Below are positions 34,500-47,049 of a stretch of 64,000 nt of DNA, piece by piece. This DNA is from Desmodus rotundus. Its lineage: Eukaryota; Chordata; Mammalia; Chiroptera; Phyllostomidae. Location of the stretch: assembly GCF_022682495.2 (NCBI RefSeq), contig NC_071397.1:19292739-19356738 (forward strand). The letters are read 5' to 3'. The translations under genes were made by a program, and so were the position numbers. Each line of letters opens with the position of its first letter. The stretch's first letter is position 1. Under the pieces are notes generated by a model. That model saw only the letters and a list, made by a program, of their open reading frames with translations, was not told where the DNA came from and did not search any database.

Positions 34500-35400
34500 C
34501 TGCATTTTATTATGGATTTCAGGAGACCTCCTGAATTATTGTTATTTATGATTTTTATATACTTTAAGGTCCACTCTGTCTGTAAATTTCCATTGGTTTG
34601 GACACATGCATAGTGTCACGTGTCTTGTATTGCAGTCTCATACCGAATAATTTCACTACCCTAGAAATACCCTGCGCTTCACTTATTGAATTCACCCCAA
34701 ATCTCTGGCAACCACTGATCAAGTTACCGTTAGTATTAGCATAATTTTATACTTTTCAATTTGTCATATACATGGAATTATGCAGATTTACCCATTTCTA
34801 CACTTTATTCATTGAGCAATATGCATTTGAGATTCAGCCATGTCTATTCATAGCATAATAGCTCATTAATGTTTATCACCGAATAATATTCCATTGTATA
34901 GATATACCAATTTACCCATTTGCATCTAAAGAAAATTTTTGTTAACTCCAATTTTGAGTGGTTATGAAGAAAGCTGCTATGAGCATTCATATGCAAATTT
35001 TGTATAGATATGTATTTTCTTATTAGTTGGGTAACATGCCTAGTAGTGCAACTGCTTGATCATATTGTGAGACTATTTTTGGTTTTGAAATAACCTGCCA
35101 AACTGTGTTCCAAAGTGGCTATGGAATTTTGCATTCCCACTAGCAATGGATGAGAGCTCCCATTGCTCTGTACCCATGCCAGGCAGGGTTTGGACCCCAG
35201 CAATTCTGTAGGTGTGTGGTGGTATCTTGCTTTAATTTCCATTTTTCAAATCATGAACAGTTTTGTTCATGTCTTCCTATGCTTATTTGCTGTCTGTTTA
35301 TTTGGTGAGGTGACTATTCAGACTTTTTATCAATTTTTCTTTTTCAATCATACTTTTAGTGTTTATATAAAAACAAATCACTGATTCCATAATTTTTATG
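34500..35400 (-). mobile_element. Ancient L1M 3' region, antisense
   Basis: AATAATATTCCATTGTATAGATATACC, GAAGAAAGCTGCTATGAGCATTCA, TGCCTAGTAGTGCAACTGCTTG and CCAAAGTGGCTATGGAATTTTGCATTCCCACTAGCAATGG are reversed ORF2/3'UTR landmarks of old L1s. Confidence 0.78.
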
Positions 35401-36004
35401 CCTCTTTAAAATTTTTCATGAAATTTTTATTAAGGATATTAGTATTTATTTTATATTTGATATGAATATGTTTTTCATTTAATCACTTGTTTTAAATTCA
35501 TGATCACTTAATAAGAAGCAGTCATTTTCCTCTGTAAAGTCTTCTACACTTTACATAGTTTTTAGACTTTATATGATTTTAACCAGTTAAAGATCACTTG
35601 TATCTCTGTGAAAAAATTACCTGATTCAATTTAAATTATTCCCTTTAAGTAAGTAGCCTAGTATCTGAGAAGAATCTATGGAATAACTGTGAAATGACAC
35701 GTGTGTGTACATGTGTGCATGTGTGGGTGCATTACCATTTGGTCTATTATTTGCCTATTTTTGTATTGCTACCATGACAGACTTCATTATAATGTTATAA
35801 AGTTATGTATTTTAATATGTGATAGGTCAGAGTCTCATTAGTATTCTTCCTTGGACCATTTTAGCATTCTTACCTATTTATTCATACAGATGAGTACAGA
35901 TACAATTTATAATCATTTAATTATCTTCTAAAATACATCTTTTAGATTAGATACACACATTTTAAATTTTGATGAGATTGCCTTTTTCTAATTTTGCTCA
36001 TTAA

Positions 36005-36079
36005 CTGGTTTGTTCATTGATAAAATACATTTTTACCAAGTACTGGCTTATTCATTCATAAAATACATTTTAACCAATA
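36005..36079. repeat. Tandem duplication, two ~38-bp units
   Basis: CTGGTTTGTTCATTGATAAAATACATTTTTACCAAGTA (36005-36042) is followed directly by CTGGCTTATTCATTCATAAAATACATTTTAACCAATA (36043-36079). Confidence 0.85.
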
Positions 36080-37036
36080 CATTGTATAAGTGTGCATAGG
36101 AAACACATTGATTAACATCATAGAAATAGTTTCCGCAGTCATGAAGCTTATGGCCCAGTGGGGTATATCTTTCAACTTGTGCAGGTTTATGTCAGTATTT
36201 CCGAATGATTATTGGTAATTGTTCTTGTAGGTATCTCATGTGGGATAGTGAGATCATTTTGATCCCTTAAAGCGTAAGCTATAGTATAATTGACAGCAAC
36301 TATAAGGTATCTTTTTTTCCACTTTATTATTATATTGTAAATACTATTTTTAACCTTTGCATTATTTTCTATCTTTTGGCATGTGAACTATAGGAATAGG
36401 TTTCATTTACATTAATTTTATGTGGTGGTTTAGAAAATGTTTCTCTTTATTTTCAATTTGTTACCTTTTCAAAAATATGCACTTAACTTTACCTGGAAAT
36501 GGGGATTTAGACACATTTTATTTTCTCCATTAATCATGTCCCTGACAGATCATGCTTATTTTCGTGCTCTTTCTATGAATCTTTACACTGTTAGTAAATT
36601 ACCCTAATTTTGTAGAACATATCGTCTAGTTCTAATGTGGCTTGGGTTATCTCTTGACCAGTCTTCATTCAGGTAAGAAATATTTAGACTGAGTCTAATA
36701 ACAGATTGGGTTTGTGGCATTCTGGAAAGATTTTCTTTGAGATAGTAATTTTCTCTTTGTCTCCCTGTTGTAGGTGGCTTTAAATAAACAAAACATCTTT
36801 TTTTCAACATTATAGGATATAGCATTTTGAAGGTTGAGCTGGATGCCCTTGACTCTGAGGTTACTTATTGGTTTCTCAGTCATAGGTAAAGTGGACCCTG
36901 TAGAGAAAACAAAGGACCCTTGGTCAGTCTGTTGTTTAGAGGTCTAGTCCCATTGAAAGAGGCAGAGTCTAAAGAGGGTATAGCCATGTCCCAAAGGGGG
37001 ATTGATAATGTTTTGTTTTTCATAGTTGTATTATGT

Positions 37037-37076
37037 ATATATATACATACATACACACACACACACATATATACAT
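37037..37076. repeat. (TA)n/(CA)n microsatellite
   Basis: ATATATACATACATACACACACACACACATATATAC. Confidence 0.85.
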
Positions 37077-38639
37077 AAATTTTTAAAGGAAGAGGGCATA
37101 TTAGCACTCGCAAGTAAGTGAGATCACACTCTAATTCTATTAACAAAGGAAATTATTTATACTAAGTGCTTCAATAAAGTGTGCAAAAAAGCTCTGAGAT
37201 TTGTGAGTGTAAGAGAGAAAAAGAAAACCCCTGAGAAGACAAATTCCACTGGTCTGAAAACTTCTGGAAAAAAAAAAAGAAGTTGGAGGTGTGAATGATA
37301 AAAAAGAACTGCTAGAGGAGATATTTAAATTCTATAAAGTACTAGATTTTCCAAAACATTCCAAATATTGCCTGTGTTACTATAGGTTTATTTCCTGAAT
37401 TTCTTCCTACAAAGTTGCATCTTAGGCTTTTCTAGATTTTTCCTTTTAAAAATGGAAATATACAAATTAATATAATGGGAGTCTGGAGTAAAATAAAAAC
37501 CATTAACTTTGACAGTTAATGATCGCCTATTACAATTACATATTTCGAAAAGCTGGTAACTGAATATGATGAAGATATGGTGTTGGCATAAAAAATATCT
37601 TACAGCTCGTTTTAGAAAACAAATTTGAGGAAGTCAAGACGCTTTATAAAAGTGGCCTTCTGATCATTTGAGTTGGGCCGGATTATTCCCTGAGGTTGCG
37701 CCAAGAACTTTTACTCTCTTAAATCTCTAGCTTTTATCAGTCTTGCTGCATATTTATAAAAAGGTTACAGATAAATTAACCCCCTTTCATGCTTCTTTAT
37801 CATTTTCTTCATTTACTGAGTTGCTTTAATCTAAAATTTTCTTTCTAGCTCTTGCCATCATTTTCTCTCTCTGAAGTCTCTCCAGCCTCTCCTCCACCAT
37901 CGGTCCGCATGTGTCAGTCCTGGCCTTCATCGGCATTTCCTGCCCCGTAAACTGGCTGTTTGTATTTGCTTCTTTGTTCTGCATGTGCTTTCAAAAAGAC
38001 TTTTCAGTGTATAACTATTGCCTGCATTTTCTCCAGTTAAAAAAATTATTTGTTACTTACTGTTATTTCTGAAAGTCCACACTCATCTGTCATTTTTGAC
38101 ATGATCACTTCACCTACATGCTTCCATAAACATTGTTTTTCTTTCATTCAATACAGACATATACATGACAGGGCTACCTTCTGACCTAGGCTCCTGTGAT
38201 TGATTGAGTTTTCTCCTTGTCCATTGAGAGAGGCCCTCAGGTGGGTGCAAAGAACAAAGCCCAGGGAGCCCACATAATTCTAGCTTTGCTACTAATTCAT
38301 ACTTGGATATCTCTCTGTCTCTCTGTTTCTTTCTTTTCTCTTCCCATTAATCTCTTGAGCTTGGATCTTTTAAATTAAAAAAAAATGCACACTTTCTGTA
38401 ATAGTAAAATAGCATAGACATTTATAAGAAGTAAATTGGAAATTGATTCTATTTGGTCCCTAACCCCACCCAAACTAACTGATTTTTTCATATGTGTGAG
38501 TACCCTCTGAAAATACTGCTATTTTAATACACATTTATATACACATAAATATATATGTATAAGGCTTATTTTGCTTTGTTTCTCTTACTCAAAATATTCT
38601 CTTATTTGTAACTAGCTCTTTTTATTTAACAAATTGGAT

Positions 38640-38880
38640 ATTTCATCATGGCAATAAATATAGATCTATTTTGCTTTTCAAAAATCATCCTAATTTTTTT
38701 TAGCATGTATGTACCAGCTATCTACTATTTCCTATTGACAGACGTTTTGGGTGGTTTCAGCTTTTTGGTATCATAGGTAATATACAATGATACAATATGC
38801 TATTGATTTTATGCAGTGTTGGTTCCGCAAAGTAAAAATTGTTTAGTAGTGTCTCCTTTAATGGACATTAGCAATTAAAA
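38640..38880 (-). mobile_element. Possible short L1M fragment, antisense
   Basis: GTACCAGCTATCTACTATTTCCTATTGACAGACGTTTTGGGTGGTTTCAGCTTTTTGGTATCATAGG follows the reversed L1M phrase for a distance of about 120 bp. Confidence 0.4.
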
Positions 38881-39149
38881 GAAAACACTGACAGTGAGGA
38901 ATGCGGTTCATTCCTCAGAGCAATGGATAAGGTGAGCACCACCAGTCCTAAGTCAGCTACAATCGGCTTGTCTACTTTCTCCCTTCCCAGTGTTTTTTGA
39001 ATTCTCTTCTTATGTTCCTTTCCCATTTTCTCTGTCCTTATAAATTAATAGTTGTATTTTTACATCATTTTCCATGGCTGTGGACTTTGGCATGTGAGAG
39101 AAAAGAAATGCATGCGGTTATCTCCCACATTTAATTGGAGCTTCCCACT

Positions 39150-39440
39150 TTCTCTCTATCTCACTTGGATCCGGCTTTCTCCTCAACTCTCCGTTGAAAC
39201 TGTTCTTTTAAAATTTGTCAGTGGTCTTTATTTTTCCATACTTAATAGTTAGTCTCAATCTCCATCTTAATTGATCTCCCTAAAGCATAAGTTAGCCACT
39301 CTTTTCTCTTTCCCTCAGTGACACCCCATTCTCCTTGCTTCCCTCCTGCTCTGTGACGACATTATTCTTTTGGTCTCCTATTCTGGATCCCCCTTTTCTT
39401 TTGAGCTTTAAATATAAGTAGGCCTCATGGCTCATCAAAT
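39150..39440 (+). mobile_element. LINE-2 reverse-transcriptase region fragment, sense
   Basis: CTCCTCAACTCTCCGTTGAAACTGTTCTTTTAAAATTTGTCAGTGGTCTT, then GACACCCCATTCTCCTTGCTTCCCTCC, then GAGCTTTAAATATAAGTAGG run in the order of the L2 RT core. Broken frames. Confidence 0.55.
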
Positions 39441-40869
39441 CAAATACTTTAAATACATACAGACTTTTCTGTATGTCATTCATACTTCAATTAAGTAGTT
39501 TTAAAACATCAACTTAGTTTGGGTTTTGTTACAGTTTTCTTCAAGGGCATAATCCTGACTCCTAAGGCCACGCTTTCTGGTGTTCAAACTGGATGCCATG
39601 AATGTTACTCAGGGTTTTGAAGGTATCTCCACCCTGGCAGGGCCAGAACACCAACATCCTCCACCAGTATTTCCTCTAAACCAGGCGTTCTTAGGATGCC
39701 TCTGTTCCACTGTAAACTGCTCAGCAGCCTGAGCTTGCCTCATCCTGTGCTTCTGCAACCCCTCTCTCAGCAACGGAACTGGCAGTACACGAACGTGTAG
39801 GGTTCCCTGTCAACATCAATCTTCTTCTCTCTGAAGTGTTACTCTACAAGCGCCGACTGCTTCTGTCACTCCCAAACACGGTCTCTACCTGTGACAGTGT
39901 TTGCTTGCACTCTGACCTGCGGTCAGGAAACTGTCCCCAGGCAGGGGCAGGGTGATTGTGAACTAAACTCAAAGGTTTCTCTTTTCTCAGTAATCACAGA
40001 CTTGCGCACCTATTTCCCCTGCATCAAAGAGCTTTCCGATGCCTCCATTTACAGTTGCTTGCAGTGGAGGGCTTTAAAATAATCTGTTGCCTCACAGAGT
40101 TGAAAAGTCTAGGGCTTTTCTACATTTATAACCTTGTATGCTTTCTTAGGAGACCGAGAAGCATGAAGAATGTAGTATCCAGTTTAGGACATTCTAAAAA
40201 CTGAAACTAAGCAAACACACACAAAAAGTAAGAAAAATAGTGATAATGAAACCTGAAGTGAGTGAATCAAAAATATGTAGATGTATTAATTTCAAAAGTG
40301 GAATTTCTGAAAAGAACAAAATAGTACAAGCAATCAAAAGCCGAGAATATTTGAAAGCATAGATATGAAAAAAGACAATTAGTCATGAATACAGGAGAGA
40401 TGAAATGGGTCATAGAACACTTCTATAGATAACTCTATGCAAGTAAAACAAAACATTGAAAAAATGAACAATTTCTTATGAAATCATCAGTGGTCAAATT
40501 GATTAAAAAGAATTGAAAATTTGACCGATAAGTCTTGACAGCTCCCAGTGCTCATTTTCGCTTTCCAACTTCCTACACTCACATGTCTGTTTGGCAGAGG
40601 AAAGGTGGCTTTATAAAATTTATTAGAGAGCTTTGCTTATTTTTCCATGCTTAGTATGGGTTACATATCCTTGCAATGATCTGTGAAACTATTTGAACTT
40701 TGTGTTTTTTCTAGAGGTAGAGTCCTAATTTTTTTTCCAGTATTTTTAAGAGTTATTAGAGCAAACGGAGAGACCATTGGGTGCTTGTTGGCTGTTGATG
40801 CAAACATGAAGCTGTCAGGCCCCCAGCCCCATGGATGGTGCTGAGTGATACGCAAGCAGCAACAGAACT
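39441..40869. other. Unique sequence, nothing recognised
   Basis: 39560-40080 is moderately GC-rich for the window, but the ORF at 39891-40082 shows no family motif. Confidence 0.4.
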
Positions 40870-41080
40870 GTCCCAGCAGAAGCGTCACGGTGTGTGTTCA
40901 AACATTTCTCTTAGTTTCAGAACTTCCTGCTCTGCATTCTCCACGCCTCATTTCCTGGTACTCCAAAAACTTCTGTAAGCTTTCTAAAACCACACAATAA
41001 ATCTCTTTCTGCCTAAACCTGTTGGGGTTAACTCTGCGATCTCTAACTGAGTACCCTGGCCGAAATAGTGCTGTGCAACA
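40870..41080 (+). mobile_element. Possible LTR 3' end
   Basis: CACACAATAAATCTCTTTCTGCCTAAACCTGTTGGGGTTAAC is the poly(A)-signal-to-R pattern of many mammalian LTRs. The 5' limit is not clear. Confidence 0.4.
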
Positions 41081-41649
41081 TTTTGCAGAGGAACTACTCA
41101 GTATGGAAAAATTTCAGGATGTATTGTTTAGACTGGCCTAACACAAAGGGAAAAATAATCTGCCAGAGTTATTTTAGGGACATTAAATCCAGACCACTTT
41201 GTACACAAAACAATCAGCATTAGGGTGATCTTTCAAGGACTATTGAAGAATTGTGCATTGAAATTTATTGAGGGTCTTTAATTGCTGGGAGAATAAAGGT
41301 TAGGTTGTCATCGGTATTTGCTTTTCTGCTTAATTCCTAGACAGAAGACTTTCTTGAGGAATTAAACTAGAGTACTTTTTTTTTTTAATGGTTTAGCAGT
41401 GGTCAGGGTGGGAAAGGGCACAGGGAAAAGTGGGCAGAATAGGGGGATGATTAGAGAGGCACCAAAAACAATAAGAAATGGCAGGTGCCTAAGCACATTT
41501 TATCCAAATGAGAGTTTATTCAAAATTAGACTTCCAGAGAGACAATGGGATCATGTCCCTTTTATTACGACCATGGTGTTATAGTATGTCAGAGCTAAAA
41601 AAAAGGTCACTTTTTATGTATTACTTTAATGTATAAGGTACAATTATAA

Positions 41650-41890
41650 TAGTAACAACTGCTCCATTTATCGAGTATCTACTATTTATCAAGCACTCGG
41701 TGTGTTAATTTTTGCCCCAAGACTAACCACACAAAGCAGGTACTATTATCACCATTTTGTTTATGAAGAAACCAGAGCTCAGACAGGAGAAGTCTTGCTG
41801 TAGCTCAGGTCACATAGTTAATACAAAGTTATACGGCAATCTGATCTCAGGCCTGTGCTCATTACTAGCCCTCATTAATTATCGCTCTTA
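41650..41890 (-). mobile_element. MIR SINE, antisense
   Basis: CATTTATCGAGTATCTACTATTTATCAAGCACTC, CAGGTACTATTATCACCATTTTGTTTATGAAGAAACCAGAG, GTAGCTCAGGTCACATAG: the whole reversed MIR order is present. Confidence 0.85.
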
Positions 41891-42956
41891 CTTGAAACCA
41901 TGCTGCAAGGTGAAACTGAAGTCTAAATCAGTTTTCTCCAACTGATCAGGATGGTAAGGAAGAGAGTCAAAATGTGAATTTGGTCTTCCTAACTCTCAAG
42001 TCCATACTGCCTCTCAGAATGTGCCAACTGAGAATCAGAAAGCTGAATTAAGAACAGGCTGCAGGTTGAGCAGAAGACAGTCAGCTCCAGGCCAGTCTAT
42101 GTAGAAGTACATGACTGGTTTCAAATGCCTGTCATACTGCTTTCTTGGTGTGTCACGCTCAGCCCTTTTCTGTCACTGAAAACACGGGAGAATGGCAGCA
42201 TTGCTAACAGTGGAGTCCTGTGAGGCAGTTGTCTTGTCACCAAGGAGGCAGTGAATGCGGCCACAGATTTCTGCAACTGGGTGTATGTACCCGGGGGAAA
42301 GTAAGACACAGGCTACCCCAGCAGCCATTACTGCAAAGATGAAATGGTGTGACCACAAGCAGGTCACGCCAAAGACAGTTCTATAAGTGCAGCTTTTTTA
42401 CAGGGGTAAACTTGTTTTGTGTTGGAAAGAAAACAGGCACAGGCCAGAGTGAGGAGTGGCACAGTCAGAGGCCGGCTTATCCACATCATCACCTAGGATG
42501 ACTGGTTGGAGCTGTGACCACAACATAGGCTTCATGCACTTTCAGCATTATCTGTATTTTTGGTTATTAAAACTAGTACATGTGTAGAATCATCAAGTTG
42601 TCTGGAAAATGAGAATTCATGTCAGGAAAATGTCATGTTTAGAGAATGAAACTTTCTAAAAAGTGAAAATCAACTATCTGCTGGATGGAGATGGTTACAT
42701 GATATGGTGCTAAGGAGGCTTAAGAAACATTATACCCAACCAAGTTAGACTCATTATAAGCTCAGCCCAAGAAGGAAACTTGAGATACCTGTTCATGAAT
42801 TAATGTTTACTCTACCCAATCATGCTGAAGAATGGATTACTGGATTTTCTGCAGAAAATAAAAATAAAAATTTTCAACTATTAGCTTAATTTCTAGGACT
42901 GAAAGAAATCAGGTTCCCTGAGAAATTCACGTAAAAAATACAGTGTGTGTGTCTTT
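41891..42956. other. Unique sequence, nothing recognised
   Basis: Minus ORFs at 42121-42367 overlap in two frames with no family motif. Confidence 0.4.
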
Positions 42957-43142
42957 TTGTAAATTTTTATTTATTGCTTTTAGTGAGAGAGGAAGAGGGA
43001 GAGACAGAGAGAAACATCATCTTTCTGGTCCACCTACCCATGCATTCATTAGTCAGCCCTTGTGTGTGCCCTGACCAGACTGAACAAGCCACCGACACAC
43101 GGGTGTGATGCTCCAATCAACTGAGCTATGCGGCTAGAGCAC
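42957..43142 (-). mobile_element. Older tRNA-derived SINE, antisense
   Basis: In reverse: GCTCTAGCCGCATAGCTCAG head, then box B-like sequence, then a (TTTA)n-type tail. Flanks ACAGTGTGTGTGTCTTTT (left) and ACAGTGTGAGTGTTTT (right) are a decayed duplication. It resembles VES in layout but differs in the body, so it is an earlier or sister family. Confidence 0.7.
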
Positions 43143-43233
43143 AGTGTGAGTGTTTTACATGAGCCGGCCAAAGTAGTAGCAAGGAGCTGGACATAAGTAT
43201 TAGACATCTGAGGTGTTTTGTTTTGGTTTTTTT

Positions 43234-43436
43234 AAGATTTTATTTATTTATTTTTAGAGAGATGGGAAGGGAGGGAGAAAGAGAGGGAAAGAAACATCAA
43301 CATGGGGTTGCCTCTCGTGCACCCCTCACTGGGGACCAGGCCTGCAACCCAGGCATGTGCCCTGACTGGGAATTGAACCAGTAACCACTTGCTTTGCAGT
43401 CCAGTGCCCAATCCACTCAGCCACACCAGCCAGGGC
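43234..43436 (-). mobile_element. VES SINE, antisense
   Basis: AAGATTTTATTTATTTATTTTTAGAG tail to CCACACCAGCCAGGGC head. Flanked by T-rich GTTTTGTTTT on both sides, consistent with a target duplication. Confidence 0.92.
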
Positions 43437-43444
43437 TTTTTGTT

Positions 43445-43865
43445 TTGTTTTTTATTTAAATCAACTTTATGAAGATACAATTTTTATAGAATAAAATGCA
43501 CTCACTTGTTTTAAGTATAGAATTGATGAGTCCTGAATTATATATGTACCCTTATAATTGATATCACAATCAAGATATATAACCTTTCTGTCACCCCAGA
43601 AGATTCCCATGTGACCCTTCTCAGTCATACTCCACTGCCAGCTCCAGCCTCAGGCAACCATCGATCACCTGTATTCTGTCACTAAATATTATCGTTGTCT
43701 TTTCTAGACTTCCATATCACATAACATATGTGAAGTTGGTAGTTTAGTGTGTTCACTTCTTTGTATTTAGTGGCAGAATACTAGTTTAAACACGAGTCTC
43801 ATACATTTGGAGAGTTTATATCAGTCCCTCTCCCTTTAATCATTTTGAAGGAACTCTGTTATAAG
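43445..43865 (-). mobile_element. Ancient L1M 3'UTR fragment, antisense
   Basis: AAATCAACTTTATGAAGATACAATTTTTATAGAATAAAATGCAC, GATATCACAATCAAGATATATAAC, CCAGAAGATTCCCATGTGACCC, and TTTTCTAGACTTCCATATCACATAACA are reversed L1M 3'UTR landmarks. Confidence 0.7.
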
Positions 43866-43879
43866 TCTCTTAAAGAACA

Positions 43880-44845
43880 CTAAGGAAGCTTCATTCATTT
43901 ATTCACTCATCCATTCATTAATTCATTCTATGCATATATTAAGCACCTCTGCATTTAATAGCTTGAGATAAAAATGAACAAAGATTAAAAAAATTTCTAG
44001 TCCTTCATTGAGCTTATACCATAATGTGCGTAGATAGACAATAAACATAATAATAACATAAAATTGTTAGATTTAATAAGGTGGTAAATGCTATTGGAAA
44101 AATGAGCAGAATAACATGAATTAGGAGATGGTGGGGAGAGCTGGGTTTTAAATGGGGTGGTCAAGATAGTCCACACTGAGAAGGTGACATTTGAGAAAAT
44201 CCTGTAGATGAGGGAGAGAGCCATGGAACTATCTTGGAGAAGGTTGTTACCAGAAGGAAAAGGTGATACAGAGACTTAGGAATGAAAAAGAAACCACAGC
44301 CCACAATTCACACTAACCTGTGAAACAACAGCATTGTGAAACTGGCATACAACACAAAATTAAGTTCTGATTGTTTGAGCATCAACTATTTCAGGCTCAT
44401 ATTTTCCAAGATAAAATCATTGACAGTTCATTTAATAGGACTCAAGGTTTCCAAAGCCTACTGACTGGTTGAGCAACTTGCCTAGTTTACAAATTCCTAC
44501 CAATCTCTGACTTTTTCTCTAAAACCAATCTATGACTAATCTCAGCCTCTGCATCCCCGCCTGCCCCTTTTTAGACACTTCTGAGACTCTGCCAAGACTA
44601 TACTCCCTGACATTTGATGAGCTTAATAAGTCCAGCTACATGTGATCAATGGGATTTGCTGATGGTCTTTGCATGGAGGCTTTGTGAAGCCCGAGGCAGG
44701 GAAGTACCTGGAATTTTAAAGTGACAAATGGTTCAGTGTGGCTGAAACTATGTGAGTGAAAATGAGTGGGCTGGGAAATAATGTAAGAGGGCAAAAGGGC
44801 CATGTCATGGAGGGCTTTACTGGCCATTTTAAAGATTTGATGTTG
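43880..44845 (-). mobile_element. LINE-2, antisense (left part)
   Basis: 43885-44240: TTCATTTATTCACTCATCCATTC, GACAATAAACATAATAATAACA, GTGGTAAATGCTATTGG, GAGAAGGTGACATTTGAG. 44740-44845: GGGCCATGTCATGGAGGGCTTTACTGGCCATTTTAAAGATTTGATGTT. Both are reversed L2. 44245-44680 between them is not recognised. Confidence 0.75.
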
Positions 44846-45050
44846 TTCTGCCTGGTGTGGCTCAGTGGATTGAGTGCTGGCCTGCAAACCAAAGGGTCCC
44901 TGGTTCAATTCCCAATCAGGGCATGTGACTAGGTTGCAGGCCCAATACCCAGGGGTGGGTGCATGAGAGGCAACTACACATTGATGTTTTTCTCTCTCTC
45001 TTTCTCCCTCCCTTCCCCTCTCTCTAAAAATAAATAAATAAAATCTTAAA
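44846..45050 (+). mobile_element. VES SINE, sense, full length
   Basis: The only VES here on the plus strand. Head CTGCCTGGTGTGGCTCAGTGG holds the tRNA box A (TGGCTCAGTGG); box B-like GGTTCAATTCC is at about 44902. The tail is TCTCTCTAAAAATAAATAAATAAAATC. Flanked by TAAAGATTTGATGTT on both sides (15 bp). These are RNA polymerase III promoter boxes; the copy sits inside an antisense L2. Confidence 0.93.
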
Positions 45051-45470
45051 ATTAAAGATTTGATGTTACTCAAGGTGACAAGTGAGACACTAGAAGATTT
45101 TGAGAAGAAAAGAGGTATGAAAATGGTATGACCTGACTTGATTTGCAAAGGTCCCACTCTAGCTGCCTTGTTGTGTATGGGGTATAGGAGGACAGCCTTA
45201 GGAGCATGTTGGCCAGTTAAGAAGCTATTGAAGAGAGAGAGAGAGAAACTGGAAGGAAAGTTATTGAAATAATCAAGGCAAGAGATAATGTTAGCTTGAT
45301 CTTCATGGTAGTAGTAGAGATAGTGAGAAAAGGTTGGGTTCTGGATGTACTTGCTAGTAGAGCCAATGGGATTAGACAAGGAGATAAAAGAGAAAGAAGA
45401 ATTAGGGATGATTCCATAGTTTTTGACCACAGCAACAAGAAGGATGATATTGTCACTTCCTCATTGATAG
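45051..45470 (-). mobile_element. LINE-2, antisense (right part)
   Basis: Continues the L2 interrupted by VES: GGTATGACCTGACTTGATTTGCAAAGG, CACTCTAGCTGCCTTGTTGTG, GAAATAATCAAGGCAAGAGATAATG, GGGATGATTCCATAGTTTTTGACC. The 264-codon minus ORF over 44636-45430 crosses L2 and VES and is not a gene. Confidence 0.85.
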
Positions 45471-45519
45471 AAAAGCAGGCTTGTGGGATAATTTAAGTAA
45501 TTCAGTTTTGGACATTGTT

Positions 45520-45790
45520 ATGGGCTGAACTGTGTCCCCTCAAAATTCGTACATTGAAGCATTAGCTCCCAGAGCCTCAGGTTGTAAGTGTATTTGCAGA
45601 TAAGGCCTTTAAAGAAGTAACTAAGTTAAAACAAGGTCATTAGGGTATACTCTAATCCCAAGTGATCGGTTTCCTTCTAAGAGGAAGAAATTAGGACACA
45701 GCAATAGAAACTATGTGAAGAGACAGGGAGAACACCACTATCCATAAGCCAAGGAGACAGGAGTCATTGTTGCCTAGGTGGTATTTAAGG
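45520..45790 (+). mobile_element. MaLR-type LTR 5' part, sense
   Basis: TGTTATGGGCTGAACTGTGTCCCCTCAAAATTCGTACATTGAAGC, then GCAGATAAGGCCTTTAAAGAAGTAACTAAG, then GGAAGAAATTAGGACACAGC. Standard order of a MaLR LTR beginning with TG. The 3' end is lost. Confidence 0.75.
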
Positions 45791-46914
45791 GAATTAAACT
45801 ATGTGAAGTCACCAATAAAGTGATTGCATGTTAAGAGCGGAAAGGATCCAAGAAACAATCCCTTTTATAAATCCTACTTTCATAGGTAAGGGACAAAATA
45901 AGAAGAACAAAAGAGTATGGGCAAAAGCAACTGAAAAAGAATGACTAGTTATAAAATTACGAAAGTATAATATCCTGGAAATCAAGCCAGGAAATTGTTT
46001 TTCATACAGAGGAGCAATCAGTTATTTCACATACTTGTGATAGATGCAGTAGGTTGAGGACTGAGAAGGGCACATTGTTCCTGTAGCAATCTGGAAAACA
46101 TGGCAACGTCATCCAGAGTGGTTCTGACGCAATGGGGAGGAGGTAAAGTTTGATGGAAATCAATGTAAATGAAATGAATTCTTTTTTTGTGTATGTATGT
46201 GTGCCTGGCACAGAAGAAGGCAAATTAAATCTTATTAGATATTTTTTGAATAAATAAAGTATTAAATTTTGTTTCTAAGTCTACAGTGTTAAAAAAAACA
46301 AACTTTAATGGAAGTGATCTCCCATAGTACCTTGAGAAGTTCTCTGCTGTTCTTGGAAATCTCTTCAAATGCTAGTCAAATATACTTTGATACATTTATG
46401 TGTAGAACAGCAACTCTAGCTATAAAATTATCTAAAACTATACCTATAACATTTTATATACCATAAAGCAATAACTTTTTCACAGCCCTACTGAGATTTT
46501 TCATTTAATACCATAATGCATTTCCTTAAAATACAAGACATTACATTAAATAATTTCAACTGAAAAATTGTTTTTATAAATTAAATTACTAGTGAAACTG
46601 ACTTGTATTCTGTATCAAGACAAAGACATTATTTTAGAGATAGATTTTCAAAAGAATAGAAACAGTCTCTAATGGCATGTGATTTTACTGTACATTATAT
46701 TGTAACAGGATATCTGAATATCAACTGAATAATGCATTTTTGGATAATACAGTTTTTGGCTGATACAAATTAACTGTTCTTTCATTTATTTTTAATTCTT
46801 TTTTTATAGAAGTTATAAGTAAGTCAAGGGAAGGATACAAACCAAGGACTTGCTTATATTTAAGTGGGGAATGAGGCTATGTGGTAGATGTTATTAACTT
46901 ATCTTCGAGTTTAT
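45791..46914. other. Unique AT-rich sequence, nothing recognised
   Basis: No exon, RNA or clear repeat seen. Confidence 0.4.
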
Positions 46915-47049
46915 CCTTTTGTTCAACATGTTTTTATCGTGACTCTCATAGGCCCTGCACTGTGCTATTGGAGAAAAATAGGTCAAACAAATAGGCATCC
47001 TGCCTGCCTAATGGAGCTTCAAATCTAATGAAGGAGACAATAGTAATAT
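46915..47049 (-). mobile_element. LINE-2 3' end, antisense (left of an L1 insertion)
   Basis: CCCTGCACTGTGCTATTGGAGAAAAATAGGTCAAAC...CTGCCTAATGGAGCTTCAAATCTAATGAAGGAGACAATAG. The L2 resumes at about 48215. Confidence 0.75.

Larger units (their letters stand above)
35401..38639. other. Unique AT-rich sequence
   Basis: Contains a 37-38 bp tandem duplication (36005-36079) and a short TA/CA microsatellite (37037-37076). No exon or RNA gene recognised. 37850-38010 and 38180-38300 are less AT-rich but have no recognisable coding pattern. Confidence 0.45.

Noticed and set aside
44846..45050. tRNA gene
   Set aside because: tRNA-like head with A and B boxes belongs to the VES SINE; no intact cloverleaf or anticodon arm.
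44636..45430. 264-codon minus-strand ORF
   Set aside because: Spans antisense L2, a sense VES and L2 again; the VES part reads REREGEREREKHQ, a SINE artefact.
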